A DNA stretch of 64,000 nucleotides from Arthrobacter sp. 260 (GTDB lineage Bacteria > Actinomycetota > Actinomycetes > Actinomycetales > Micrococcaceae), in the NCBI RefSeq assembly GCF_013116745.1, contig NZ_JABFOE010000004.1:124001-188000 (forward strand), given 5' to 3'. Below, piece by piece: positions 43,203-52,034 of this stretch. Under the pieces are notes generated by a model, which worked only from the letters and a program-made list of their open reading frames with translations, did no database searches and had not been told where the DNA came from. Made by a program: the position numbers and the translations under genes. Numbering within the stretch: position 1 is the stretch's first letter; every line of letters begins with the position of its first letter.

Positions 43203-43910
43203 ATGGCAACAGTGATTCTCGTGCGGCACGGACGTACGACAGCGAATGCGTCAGGACTCCTGGCCGGGCGGACGGCCGGCGTCAGCCTTGACCAGGTGGG
43301 ACGCGACCAGGCGGCCCTCACCGGCGAACGACTCGCCGTCGTCCCGGTCGTCGCAGTGGTGTCCAGCCCCCTGGAACGCTGCCAGCAGACCGCGGAGCTC
43401 ATCCTCGCCCGCCAGAGCGGCACCCCGGCGACGCCGACCGACGTCGACCTCACCGAGTGCGACTACGGCCAGTGGCAGGGCCGCACCCTCACTGAGCTCG
43501 CGACGGAGGAGCTGTGGTCGGTGGTGCAGTCCCAACCGTCAGCAGTCACCTTTCCCGGAGGCGAATCCATGGCGGCGATGCAGGCCCGCTCCGTGGCGGC
43601 GATTCGCCGCCTTGACGCAGCCTTCGAAGCCGAGCATGGCCCCGACGCCGTGTGGGTGGCGGTCAGCCACGGAGACATCATCAAGTCGATCCTCGCCGAC
43701 GCGCTCGGCGTCCATCTGGACCTGTTTCAGCGCATCAACGTGAACCCCGCTTCCGTGTCGATCGTGCGGTACGGCGCGAGCCGACCGAGCGTCATCGCCA
43801 CCAATACTGACGGAGGGGACCTGTCGTGGTTGTCGAAGAGCTCACCTGCCGGAGATGCGCCGGTGGGCGGCGGAGCAGGACATCAGACACCACCGGCCCC
43901 CATCGCATAA
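43203..43910 (+). CDS. Histidine phosphatase (MSMEG_4193-like)
   Basis: 235 residues with the RHG motif VILVRHGRT at the start, the second arginine in SSPLERCQQTAEL, and the second catalytic His in VAVSHGDIIKSIL. This matches the actinobacterial MSMEG_4193 branch of histidine phosphatases, usually annotated phosphoglycerate-mutase-like; substrate unknown. It is the first gene of the conserved triad with DUF3090 and SCO1664. The C-terminal 25 residues are Gly/Pro/Ala-rich and probably disordered. Confidence 0.88.
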   Translation: MATVILVRHGRTTANASGLLAGRTAGVSLDQVGRDQAALTGERLAVVPVVAVVSSPLERCQQTAELILARQSGTPATPTDVDLTECDYGQWQGRTLTELATEELWSVVQSQPSAVTFPGGESMAAMQARSVAAIRRLDAAFEAEHGPDAVWVAVSHGDIIKSILADALGVHLDLFQRINVNPASVSIVRYGASRPSVIATNTDGGDLSWLSKSSPAGDAPVGGGAGHQTPPAPIA

Positions 43911-43913
43911 AAT
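43908..43913 (+). promoter_or_regulatory. Internal -10 overlapping the phosphatase stop
   Basis: TAAAAT includes the phosphatase stop codon TAA and lies seven bases before the DUF3090 ATG. It is a near-perfect actinobacterial -10 and would give a leaderless second transcript. Confidence 0.5.
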
Positions 43914-43920
43914 AATCACT

Positions 43921-44478
43921 ATGCCCACAAAAGTTCACGAGTTTACTTGGCCCGATCGCGTCGTCGTTGGCACCATTGGCCTTCCGGGGGAGCGAACCTT
44001 CTATCTACAGGTACGCGCGGGCTCGCAGATCGTGAGTATCGCGATGGAGAAACAGCAGTCGGCCCAGCTGGCGGAGAAGATCGACGAGATCCTGGATCAG
44101 CTCGGCACGCTTGAGGGAAATCCCTTCAGCATTCCCGCGAGCACCCCCATTGAACTGGTTGACAACGACCAGTTGGAGCCCGTCGAGGAACAGTTCCGTA
44201 CTGGCGCCATGAGCCTGGGGTGGGACCCCTCGACCGTGCAGGTGGTCATTGAGGCGTACCCGATCACCGAACTGGACACCGACGACGACGAATCCCTCGC
44301 CGATGTTGAGGCAGAGGTTGAAGTGACCGAGATGCTCCTCGTCCGGATGCCGGTGGGGACAGCCCGCGCGTTCGCCAAGCGCACGCGTGAGGTAGTGGGC
44401 GCCGGGCGACCAACCTGTCCACTGTGCGGCCAGCCGATCGACCCCGGTGGACACACCTGCGCCACTCCTGAGGGCTGA
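43921..44478 (+). CDS. DUF3090 family protein
   Basis: 185 residues. The typical opening PTKVHEFTWPDRVVVGTIG and the C-terminal zinc-like CPLCGQPIDPGGHTC are both present. Acidic region DTDDDESLADVEAEVE in the middle. The family is conserved next to the MSMEG_4193-like phosphatase and SCO1664-type proteins in actinobacteria, without known function. Its stop overlaps the SCO1664 ATG, so these two are coupled. No ribosome binding site precedes the ATG, consistent with the leaderless promoter. Confidence 0.9.
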   Translation: MPTKVHEFTWPDRVVVGTIGLPGERTFYLQVRAGSQIVSIAMEKQQSAQLAEKIDEILDQLGTLEGNPFSIPASTPIELVDNDQLEPVEEQFRTGAMSLGWDPSTVQVVIEAYPITELDTDDDESLADVEAEVEVTEMLLVRMPVGTARAFAKRTREVVGAGRPTCPLCGQPIDPGGHTCATPEG

Positions 44479-45245
44479 TGCCAGCGCCCGACCTCGCGAC
44501 CGCGGAGCTCACGCTCACCGGTCGCATCACGACTGCGTCCAACGCCACCTTCCTCGGGAGTATCGGTGAGGCCGCAGTGGTCTACAAGCCGATTGCCGGA
44601 GAGCACCCGCTCTGGGACTTTCCCAGCGGGACACTGGCCCACCGGGAGGTTGCCGCCTACCTCGTCTCCCAGGTCATGGGATGGGACGTGGTGCCGCATA
44701 CCTGGCTGCGCGACGGCCCGATGGGTGAGGGGATGGTGCAGCTGTGGCAGGAACAGGACCCCGCCCAGGCCGCCGTGGACCTGGTGGCCGCTGACGAGGT
44801 GCCTGAGGCTGGTTGGAAAAGTGTCCTGAGCGGACGGGACGAGAACGATCGGATTGTCAGCCTCATCCACGAAGACTCGCCAGCCCTCCGGCGGATGGCA
44901 GTGTTCGACGTCGTCGTCAATAACGCTGACCGGAAGGGCGACCACATTCTCGCAATGCCCGATGGGCACCGCCACGGTGTGGACCACGGGCTCACCTTCC
45001 ACAGCGAGAACAAACTTCGAACGGTGTTGTGGGGTTGGCTGGGCGACGAGCTGACCGACGACGAACTCGACGGCATTGACCGAGTCAGTGAAGGCCTCTC
45101 AGGCGAGCTGGGGGCCGCTCTGGCCGGGCTGCTCACCGGCGAAGAGCTTGAGGCGCTGAGCGCGCGCTGCAGCCGGCTGCGCAGCGTCGGTCGATTCCCT
45201 GCGCCGAGCGGAGAAATGTCGGCGGTGCCCTGGCCACTGTTCTAG
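44478..45245 (+). CDS. SCO1664 family protein (kinase-like fold)
   Basis: 255 residues. Kinase-like features: a possible ATP lysine in AAVVYKPIAGEHP, catalytic-loop-like DVVVNNADRKGDHIL and a metal-type GVDHGLTFH. This is the PI3/4-kinase-like SCO1664 family of actinobacteria. It is the third gene of the phosphatase / DUF3090 / SCO1664 triad and overlaps the DUF3090 stop. A protein or small-molecule phosphorylation cycle with the phosphatase is an attractive but untested idea. Confidence 0.87.
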   Translation: MPAPDLATAELTLTGRITTASNATFLGSIGEAAVVYKPIAGEHPLWDFPSGTLAHREVAAYLVSQVMGWDVVPHTWLRDGPMGEGMVQLWQEQDPAQAAVDLVAADEVPEAGWKSVLSGRDENDRIVSLIHEDSPALRRMAVFDVVVNNADRKGDHILAMPDGHRHGVDHGLTFHSENKLRTVLWGWLGDELTDDELDGIDRVSEGLSGELGAALAGLLTGEELEALSARCSRLRSVGRFPAPSGEMSAVPWPLF

Positions 45246-45302
45246 CGGGTGTGCTCCCGGCGTGGCTTCCCGCTGATTAGCACCCTGTGTCAGGCTGGTG
45301 GA

Positions 45303-45725
45303 ATGGATCTAGAAGTCTCGCCCGGGATCACCATTCCCGAGCGCGAGCTCAGCTGGCGTTTCTCCCGGTCGTCAGGGCCAGGCGGGCAACACGTTAACAC
45401 CACGGATACCCGGGCGGAACTGTCCTGGAATGTCGCCGAGTCGACCGCCATCTCGGACGGGCAACGGGACTTGCTGCTCACCCGACTCGGTGACCGGGTT
45501 GTCGCGGGATCGGTCACCGTCGCCGCCTCCGAGCAGCGTTCCCAGCTCCGCAACCGTGAAACAGCCCTGCGTAAGCTTGCCGAGCTGGTAAACCGGGGAC
45601 TGTCTGCTGGCCCGCGCCAGCGTCGCGCCACCCGGCCCACTCGAGGTTCCGTCCGACGGCACCTCGCCGCCAAGCAGCAGCGCTCGACGACGAAACAGAA
45701 CCGGCAGCGCCCCTCGTCCGAGTAG
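45303..45725 (+). CDS. arfB: Alternative ribosome-rescue factor ArfB-like hydrolase
   Basis: 140 residues: a class I release-factor-like domain with the GGQ motif (SSGPGGQHVNTTD) near residue 28 but no stop-codon-recognition domain, and a C-terminal basic tail (about the last 30 residues, many Arg, Lys and Gln) that would enter the empty mRNA channel. It hydrolyses peptidyl-tRNA on stalled ribosomes. The -10-like CAGGCT lies six bases before the ATG, suggesting a leaderless mRNA. The window shows no tmRNA. Confidence 0.9.
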   Translation: MDLEVSPGITIPERELSWRFSRSSGPGGQHVNTTDTRAELSWNVAESTAISDGQRDLLLTRLGDRVVAGSVTVAASEQRSQLRNRETALRKLAELVNRGLSAGPRQRRATRPTRGSVRRHLAAKQQRSTTKQNRQRPSSE

Positions 45726-45804
45726 CCCATTCTCGATTGGTTACTCGTTCTTCTCGTTCGCTCAAAATGTCCTTCGCATCAGCCGGTCCAGCATCAGACC
45801 CCGA

Positions 45805-46347
45805 TCAGTGTTCCACCCGGTAGCGGAGGTGAGCTTCACTGGCGTATCCCGAGGTCTCGAGCCGTTCCAGATTGACCCGCTGCCCCAGTCCAGCGAAGAG
45901 TGAGATCCCATCTCCGAGCAGGACTGGCACGACGTCCAGGTGGATCTCATCGACGAGGCCCATCTGCAGGCAGGCCCGCGAGACTTGTCCTCCCAGCAAG
46001 CTGACCCATTTGTCTCCCGCCGCTGCCTTCGCTGACGCAACGGCACGAGCTAGGTCGTCCACGACGAAGGTGTAGATGGTGCCGTCCTTTTCGATCGGGC
46101 TATGTTCCCGTCGGGTCATCAGATACACGGGCACTTTCAACATCCCGCCGTACGGCTGCTCGCCCTCCTCGATCGTCTGGGTTTTGTTCGCTCCACCAAC
46201 GATCGCACCAATCTGATCCATCACTCTTTGAACGACTATCTCGTCCTCGGGCGCGGAAGGAAGTCCAAACATCCAGTCGACTCCTCCGTCGACATCGGCC
46301 ATTAATCCATCGAGGGTTACCGTTGCATGAATGATCACTGTTGCCAT
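45805..46347 (-). CDS. Dihydrofolate reductase family (RibD C-terminal-like) protein
   Basis: 180 residues from an ATG with GGAG seven bases upstream. ATVTLDGLMADVDGGVDWMF, VGGANKTQ, SLLGGQVSRACLQMGLVDEI and VPVLLGDGISLF match the RibD_C/DHFR-like family of small NAD(P)H reductases. Such proteins in actinobacteria rarely have a known substrate. It is divergent from a TetR gene, and two matching 20-bp operators lie between them, so it is probably the repressor's target. Confidence 0.88.
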   Translation of the reverse strand: MATVIIHATVTLDGLMADVDGGVDWMFGLPSAPEDEIVVQRVMDQIGAIVGGANKTQTIEEGEQPYGGMLKVPVYLMTRREHSPIEKDGTIYTFVVDDLARAVASAKAAAGDKWVSLLGGQVSRACLQMGLVDEIHLDVVPVLLGDGISLFAGLGQRVNLERLETSGYASEAHLRYRVEH

Positions 46348-46373
46348 CGTGATGCTCCTCAGGGGCTCTGAAA

Positions 46374-46393
46374 GGTGAGTCGGCAAACTCACC
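46374..46393. promoter_or_regulatory. TetR operator O1
   Basis: GGTGAGT-CGGCAA-ACTCACC, perfect 7-bp arms with a 6-base spacer, 27 bases upstream of the reductase start. Confidence 0.82.
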
Positions 46394-46418
46394 ATAAGAA
46401 TAATCGCATTCATGAAGA

Positions 46419-46438
46419 GGTGAGTCAATGGGCTCACC
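46419..46438. promoter_or_regulatory. TetR operator O2
   Basis: GGTGAG-TCAATGGG-CTCACC, the same 20-bp frame as O1 with one mismatched arm position, 45 bases from O1 and 20 bases before the tetR ATG. It would overlap the tetR promoter, implying autoregulation. Confidence 0.8.
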
Positions 46439-46457
46439 ATATGGGATAGTGGGTGTC

Positions 46458-47090
46458 ATGGCCCGCAACGTTTCCCCGTATCACCAGCAAATTGCGTCGC
46501 AGAATCGTGAAGACATCCTCAATGCGGCCACCACATTGTTTCTCGACGCCGGGTACGACAGGACGTCCCTCGCGAAGGTAGCTGAGAGCGCCGGAGTGTC
46601 GAAGGCTACGCTGTTCAAACAGTTCCCGGTGAAGGGCGAATTGTTCGAGGCGACAGTGATCGCTGCTTGTTCAACGCCCGAAATTGAGTTGGGCAGCCCA
46701 CCAGTCAATGATTTCTTCGCAGGGCTCATCCAGATCGGCTGTGCCTACGGTGAAATACTTGACCGCCCGCAGATCGCCTGCCTGATGCGAACCATCATCG
46801 CGGAAGGCCCCCGATTCCCGGAGCTCAGGGAGCGAGCCTTCGATTTCGGGACTCTTCCCGTGCTGCGCGCGCTCCGTCAGTACCTGGCAGAAGTCCATGC
46901 CGCAGGAACAGCGGAGATCGATGACCTGGAAGTAGCAGCGACGCAGTTCCTTGGCATGATTGCATCCGCCGTGTTCTGGCCCCGGCTCGTGCATGGAACC
47001 TGGTCGATCTCGAGTGAAGAACGCCTCCGCGCAATACGTGAAGCCGCGCGGACAACATCCGCCCGCTACACGGGCACGGTGCCTCTCTGA
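46458..47090 (+). CDS. TetR family transcriptional regulator
   Basis: 210 residues from the ATG at 46458. The helix-turn-helix is at about residues 30-55 (TSLAKVAESAGVSKATLFKQF), and the rest is a TetR_C-type ligand domain with a conserved helix (RTIIAEGPRFPELRE), as in AefR-like regulators. Earlier in-frame starts fall in the operator. It is divergent from the DHFR-family gene. The effector is unknown. Confidence 0.88.
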   Translation: MARNVSPYHQQIASQNREDILNAATTLFLDAGYDRTSLAKVAESAGVSKATLFKQFPVKGELFEATVIAACSTPEIELGSPPVNDFFAGLIQIGCAYGEILDRPQIACLMRTIIAEGPRFPELRERAFDFGTLPVLRALRQYLAEVHAAGTAEIDDLEVAATQFLGMIASAVFWPRLVHGTWSISSEERLRAIREAARTTSARYTGTVPL

Positions 47091-47133
47091 TGCTGACCGT
47101 GGACTCATGGACTCCGTGAAGCATCAGCATTTT
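47088..47133. terminator. Possible terminator after tetR
   Basis: ATGCTGA (47090-47096) pairs with TCAGCAT (47124-47130), followed by TTT, between the convergent tetR and subtilase genes. Overlapping alternative pairings exist and the loop is long, so confidence is low. Confidence 0.35.
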
Positions 47134-47163
47134 GCAGCCGGGTAAGGCCCAACCTAGGGTGGC

Positions 47164-49974
47164 TTAACTGTCGAGCGGCTCGGCCTGGAATTTGGCGGCG
47201 AACCGGTACATGAATGCTGCCATGGCGTCCCGGTTGACCGGTGTCAGCGCCCTGTAGATCTTGGTGCTTCCGGAGGTCCACCCAGTACTGATCCCGGTGG
47301 ATGCCAGCCAGGACATTTCCTTGTAGAACTGCTGCTTGGTGGACACGTCAGCGAACGGTGACGTGTCCGGCTCGATGAAATTGGGGCCTCCGGCCAGGCG
47401 GTACATGAACGCCGCCATCGCATCACGGTTCACGGGGTCCAGAGCCCGGTAGGTCCTGGTGCCATTCTTCGCGGTCCACCCGGTACTGATACCCCTGGAT
47501 GCCAGCCACGCCATCTCTTTGTAGAACTCCTGCTTGGTGGAGACGTCGGCGAACGGGGACTTCGCTGGGGGCGTGTAGGCCGGGCTGCCGGCCATCCGGT
47601 ACATGAAGGCTGCCATCGCATCCCGGTTCACTGTGGTCAGCGGCCGGTACGTCTTGGTGCCGTTCTTCTCGGTCCACCCTGTGCTGATGCCTTCGGCAGC
47701 CATCCAGGACATCTCACGATGGAACTGAGTTCCGAGGGGGACATCCGTGAACGGCGTCGGCACGGTGTCCGTCTGCGCCGAGGTGCTGGAGACCGTGGTG
47801 TAGCCGGCCTTGGTCCCGGTTGCCTTTACGCTCAGGCGCTTGGTAGCGTCCGCGGCGACCGGCCTGTAGGTGACCGAATTGGCGCCGGAGATGTTCGCCC
47901 CATCGCGCAACCACTGGTAGGTCACTGTCGTCCCTGCTGCCCACGTACCGGGCTTGGCGGTCAGCGTGTATCCGATCGCCGCGAAGCCGCTGACGGTAGG
48001 CTGAACGGCGGACAGGGCCCCAGGGAGCACCGCCTTCGTCGCGGTCGAGGTGCGGGCCGTGGATGGCATCCCCGAGCTCTTGCCTGTGACCCTGAGGGTG
48101 AGAGTTTTACCCAGATCGGCCGGCACCGGAGTGTAGGTCGCACCGGTGGCTCCGGAGATCGCTGATCCGCTGCGCAACCACTGGTAGGTCAGGGTCACGG
48201 GCGCGGGCAGCCAGGTGCCAACCCTCGCCGTCAGTTTCTCGCCCACTTGGGCAGTATCACCGTTGGTGATGGTCGGTGTCGGGGCGACGACGTCGTTGGC
48301 CGGGTCGGTGACTGCCGCTGTCGGCGCAGAGGTTTGGGTTGCGGAATCGTAGCCAGCTTTGGTGCCTGTGACCCTCACGCTGAGCTTCTTTCCAGTGTCT
48401 GCTGTTGTTACCACATGAGTGATTGCAGAGGCACCGGAGATGGCCTGGCCGTCACGCAGCCACTGGTAGGCCAAATTGACGGGTGCCGGAGTCCACGTCC
48501 CCGGTACTGCCCTGAGAGTGGAGCCGACGCGGGAGTTGCCGCTGACCGTTGGAGTTGCGCTTACCACGTCGGGCCGGGCGGGGGCAGCGGCGACGACGGC
48601 TGCGGCAGCGTCAACGATTCCGGTTCCGCATCCTCCGGAGCACGCTCCCGGGAGAGAGCGGGCGGTGTCCTTCATCGTCTGCTCTAGCTGGGCGGGGGTC
48701 AGTTGCATGTTGGCCGAGAGCATCAGGGCCGCTGTGCCGGCCACATGGGGTGCCGCCATGGATGTGCCCTGCTTGAGCTCGTACATCTCCTCGCCCTGGA
48801 CCTGATGGCCGGCATTGTCGGTGGAGATGATGGCGCTTTCATAACCGGTGTAGGAGTCGCCGCCCGGGGCACTGACGTCGATCTCTTCGCCGTAGTTCGA
48901 GTAAGGGGCCTGGGAGCCTTCGCGCCCGGTTGCTCCCACTGCTATGACGTTCTGGCAGTTCGCGGGGGAGGCGAACATGGCCGGGCTAGAGCCGTTACCG
49001 GCTGCTGCCACGACAACTGTTCCCCGGCCCACAGCGTAGTTTATGGCGTTCTGGTAGGTGGTGCTGCACATGCCCTCGCCAGCCAGGCTCAGGTTGATGA
49101 CCCGGGCTGGGGTGGGGTTGGTCGGAACACCGGCAACCGGGCCACCGGCGGCCCAGATGATGGCGGGGGCGATGTCGCTGGACCAGCCACCACACGCGCC
49201 CACTGCACGAATGTGCTGGACTGTGGAGTTGTAGGCGACGCCTGCCACACCCATGGCGTTGTTTGCTTCCGCTCCGATGATTCCTGCGACGTGGGTGCCG
49301 TGCCAGGATGACGGCCCTCCCTCACACGAGTCTCCCGGGTCGTTGGGGTCCGCGTCCCGGCCGTCGCCGTCGACGCTTGTCGCTGTGTCTGTGATGAAGT
49401 CCCACCCGGGAATGCTGTTTCGGGCAAGGTCGCTGTGCGGGGTGCTGCCAGTGTCAATGACGGCGACGGTGATGCCCGCACCGGTGGCGGTTTTCCAGGC
49501 GTCAGGTACGCGCATTCCGCCCTGTGCTTCGAACAGGTTCCACTGCCAGTTGGAGTAGGTGTCGTTAGTTGCCGCAGCAGGCTTCGCGAACTGGTCAACT
49601 TCCGCGTACTCGACGTCGGCCTGCGCCTCAAGGGTCGCGATGACCTCGCTGACCTGGTTGACGGTGAGATCTTCGGTGGCTTCCACGATGACGCCGCCGT
49701 CGCCGGTGGGTCGGACTTCCTCAACCACGATGCCGAGCTCCCCGGTGGCATCGAAGGTGTCGATGCGGTCCGCGGAGCTGGTCTGTGCCATGTCCCTGAA
49801 CTTCACAATGAAGCGGTCCGGCGGCAGTCCTGTGACGGAAGGTTCTTTTGAGGGTGCGGGCTCGGGCACAGCGGGCTGGGCTACGGCGGGGGAGGCGGTC
49901 AGCGATCCGAGCAGCAACCCTGCGATGGATAGTGCAGTTACTGACGTCAGCAGGCGACGTGGGCTGGCTGGCAT
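47164..49974 (-). CDS. Secreted subtilase with Ig-like and SLH-like repeats
   Basis: 936 residues. A signal peptide ends near AVAQPA. An inhibitor-like propeptide is followed by the S8 domain with intact triad: VAVIDTGSTPH, WHGTHVAGI and GTSMAAPHVAG. Then come three Ig-like repeats of about 90 residues built around YQWLRDG and VTGTKAGY, and three SLH-like repeats of about 65 residues (FADVSTKQxFYKEMxWLA, GISTGW, VNRDAMAAFMYR) at the C-terminus that should hold it to the cell wall or surface layer. The ATG at 49974 has AAGGAAAAATC upstream; a TTG six codons earlier is less likely. Convergent with the TetR gene. Confidence 0.92.
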   Translation of the reverse strand: MPASPRRLLTSVTALSIAGLLLGSLTASPAVAQPAVPEPAPSKEPSVTGLPPDRFIVKFRDMAQTSSADRIDTFDATGELGIVVEEVRPTGDGGVIVEATEDLTVNQVSEVIATLEAQADVEYAEVDQFAKPAAATNDTYSNWQWNLFEAQGGMRVPDAWKTATGAGITVAVIDTGSTPHSDLARNSIPGWDFITDTATSVDGDGRDADPNDPGDSCEGGPSSWHGTHVAGIIGAEANNAMGVAGVAYNSTVQHIRAVGACGGWSSDIAPAIIWAAGGPVAGVPTNPTPARVINLSLAGEGMCSTTYQNAINYAVGRGTVVVAAAGNGSSPAMFASPANCQNVIAVGATGREGSQAPYSNYGEEIDVSAPGGDSYTGYESAIISTDNAGHQVQGEEMYELKQGTSMAAPHVAGTAALMLSANMQLTPAQLEQTMKDTARSLPGACSGGCGTGIVDAAAAVVAAAPARPDVVSATPTVSGNSRVGSTLRAVPGTWTPAPVNLAYQWLRDGQAISGASAITHVVTTADTGKKLSVRVTGTKAGYDSATQTSAPTAAVTDPANDVVAPTPTITNGDTAQVGEKLTARVGTWLPAPVTLTYQWLRSGSAISGATGATYTPVPADLGKTLTLRVTGKSSGMPSTARTSTATKAVLPGALSAVQPTVSGFAAIGYTLTAKPGTWAAGTTVTYQWLRDGANISGANSVTYRPVAADATKRLSVKATGTKAGYTTVSSTSAQTDTVPTPFTDVPLGTQFHREMSWMAAEGISTGWTEKNGTKTYRPLTTVNRDAMAAFMYRMAGSPAYTPPAKSPFADVSTKQEFYKEMAWLASRGISTGWTAKNGTRTYRALDPVNRDAMAAFMYRLAGGPNFIEPDTSPFADVSTKQQFYKEMSWLASTGISTGWTSGSTKIYRALTPVNRDAMAAFMYRFAAKFQAEPLDS

Positions 49975-50276
49975 GATTTTTCCTTGAGGCAAGGCCAGTC
50001 CGCTCCTCAGCCTGCTGGCTACGGAACCTTCCGACAGTCAAGATGCGTTGGCACCCAGGTGTACGGACAGATCGTGGCATCTCCCCAGACGGAACTATAT
50101 CCGCGGGAGGGATCGAAAAGAAGGCGGCGCGGTACTCGGAGAGGTATTCGCCGACAGGGGTCGAACGTGAATCAGGGCGCATCACTACCGCCCTTCCCCC
50201 ACAACCCCTTGTCTCCCGTATCTGGGCGCGAGTATCGTGATCGCCACCGAACCCTTGAACCGGAAAGACGGCGGCC
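49975..50276. promoter_or_regulatory. Divergent promoters for subtilase and flavoprotein
   Basis: About 300 bases. For the flavoprotein: TTGTCT (50209-50214), an 18-base spacer, TATCGT (50233-50238). For the subtilase on the minus strand: a TATAGT -10 (plus-strand ACTATA, 50094-50099) with a weak TTCTTT -35 17 bases away. No terminator, repeat or small gene was seen. Confidence 0.5.
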
Positions 50277-52034
50277 ATGGACCCCTCAACTCCGATCATG
50301 TTGATAGCGACCCCAGACCCGGTCTCGGCGCACGTTCTCGGAGACGAGTTACGTCGACGCTACGGGGCCGACTACGAGGTGGTGCTCTGCGCCGATCACG
50401 CCCACGGTCGGGCGGTGCTGGAGGGGCTCCGGCGCTGGAATCGCCCAGTTGCCCTGATCCTCGGCTGCTACGGACCGGATGACCGCGGCGGTCTTGAATT
50501 TCTGCGCCGAGCCTACGGCTATCACCCGGCCGCCAAGCGTGGCGTCGTTGTGACGTGGGGAGACTTTGAGAGTGCCCCCACGGTATTCAAGGCGATCTCG
50601 CAGGGATACGCCGAATTGGTGATCATACGACCCCAGGGAGTGCGCGACGAAGAGTTCCATGGGGCGATCACCGATGCGCTCGACGACTGGCATCTAGCCC
50701 AGGGAAGTGGATTCGAGGCGGTCAGGTTGATCGGCGAGATGGGCGACGAACGAACTCACGCGTTGCGCGATTCCCTGAGCCGGAACCACATCCCGGTGGG
50801 CTTCCACCCGGTCGGGTCCGAGACGGCAGCAGGCACGCTGGAAAGTCTTGGCCTCCACAACCCTGAACTGCCGGTCATGGTGTTGCAGTTCACCGCCTCA
50901 CCACGGGTCCTTGAGAACCCCAGCGATCTGGAGATCGCGGAAGCGATAGGCGTGACGCAACCGCCACCGGTGGGCAAAATTTTCGACGTGGTTGTGGTGG
51001 GAGCCGGTCCATCCGGCCTGGCGACCGCTGTGTATGCCTCCTCCGAGGGTCTTTCGACCATGGTGGTCGAGGGGGACGCGGTCGGCGGCCAAGCCGGGAC
51101 AAGCTCGCTGATCCGCAATTACCCCGGATTCTCCCGCGGCGTGAGCGGCGCGCACCTGGCCTATCGCTCGTTTCACCAAGCCTGGACCTTGGGGGCCGAC
51201 TTCCTGTTTCTGCGGAAGGTAGAAGGGCTCAACGTAGCCGGAGACCTGTACGAGGTGTCGATTTCGGACGGCAGTGTCGTGCGGTGCCGAACAGTGGTGG
51301 TGGCCACCGGAGCGGACTATCGTCGCGTCGGCATACCCGAGCTGGAGGATCTGGTCGGCAGGGGAGTGTTCTATGGGGCCACGGTGTCTGAAGCGCCCTC
51401 GATGGCCGGAAAGCAAGTCTGTGTGGTGGGCGGTGGCAACTCGGCGGGGCAAGCGGTTCTGCATCTGGCGAAGTACGCCAGAAAAGTGATCCTGCTGGTG
51501 CGTGGACCCACCTTGTCGGCCAGCATGTCCGACTACCTCATCTCCCAGCTGGAGGCCACCCGCAATGTCGTGATCCGCTGCAGCACGACGATCATTGGGG
51601 CCCGTCATCAGGACGGATTCCTTGCCGCCGTCAAGGTCGGCCCACCCGGAACCGCGGTCCCGACGACGGACGAAGAGATCGAAGCGAACGGCTTGTTCGT
51701 GCTGATTGGTTCGGTGCCCAGGACCTCCTGGCTGCCCCTCACCGTCAAACGCGATGGGGCCGGCTTCCTGCTCACTGGCGCCAATCACGACACCGACGAC
51801 GCCCAGTTGTCCAGGCAGCCGATGGCCCTGGAAACCAGTCTGCCGGGCATATTCGCGATCGGCGACGTGCGGCGCGGGTCGATCAAAAGGGTTGCCACTG
51901 CAGTGGGGGACGGGGCCACCGTGGTCTCGATGCTTCACACCTATCTGGCCGAACACTCCAAGCCGCCCACACACCCGTCGCCCAGCGAGGAGACCGAACC
52001 CGTAGATCAGCGCAGGGATGTCCACTCCAGGTGA
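50277..52034 (+). CDS. Pseudo-receiver / Grx-like / thioredoxin-reductase-like flavoprotein
   Basis: 585 residues in three parts. Residues 1-125 look like a response-regulator receiver, but the phospho-acceptor Asp position is Gly (VALILG, G63) and the beta-5 Lys is Arg (IIRP, R118). Residues 145-230 resemble a glutaredoxin-like fold (AVRLIGEMGDERTHALRD, PVMVLQF) without a CxxC. Residues 240-560 are a TrxR-like FAD/NAD(P) domain with VVVVGAGPSGLATAVY, GQAGTSSLIRNYPGFS, VCVVGGGNSAGQA and FAIGDVRRGSIKRVATAVG, but the redox CxxC is missing (FYGATVSEAP). The membrane protein gene overlaps its end. Confidence 0.85.
   Translation: MDPSTPIMLIATPDPVSAHVLGDELRRRYGADYEVVLCADHAHGRAVLEGLRRWNRPVALILGCYGPDDRGGLEFLRRAYGYHPAAKRGVVVTWGDFESAPTVFKAISQGYAELVIIRPQGVRDEEFHGAITDALDDWHLAQGSGFEAVRLIGEMGDERTHALRDSLSRNHIPVGFHPVGSETAAGTLESLGLHNPELPVMVLQFTASPRVLENPSDLEIAEAIGVTQPPPVGKIFDVVVVGAGPSGLATAVYASSEGLSTMVVEGDAVGGQAGTSSLIRNYPGFSRGVSGAHLAYRSFHQAWTLGADFLFLRKVEGLNVAGDLYEVSISDGSVVRCRTVVVATGADYRRVGIPELEDLVGRGVFYGATVSEAPSMAGKQVCVVGGGNSAGQAVLHLAKYARKVILLVRGPTLSASMSDYLISQLEATRNVVIRCSTTIIGARHQDGFLAAVKVGPPGTAVPTTDEEIEANGLFVLIGSVPRTSWLPLTVKRDGAGFLLTGANHDTDDAQLSRQPMALETSLPGIFAIGDVRRGSIKRVATAVGDGATVVSMLHTYLAEHSKPPTHPSPSEETEPVDQRRDVHSR

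Noticed and set aside
47164-47760. Repetitive sequence near the subtilase 3-prime end as a CRISPR-like array
   Set aside because: The repeats are coding units of SLH-like domains of about 200 bases with no uniform spacers.
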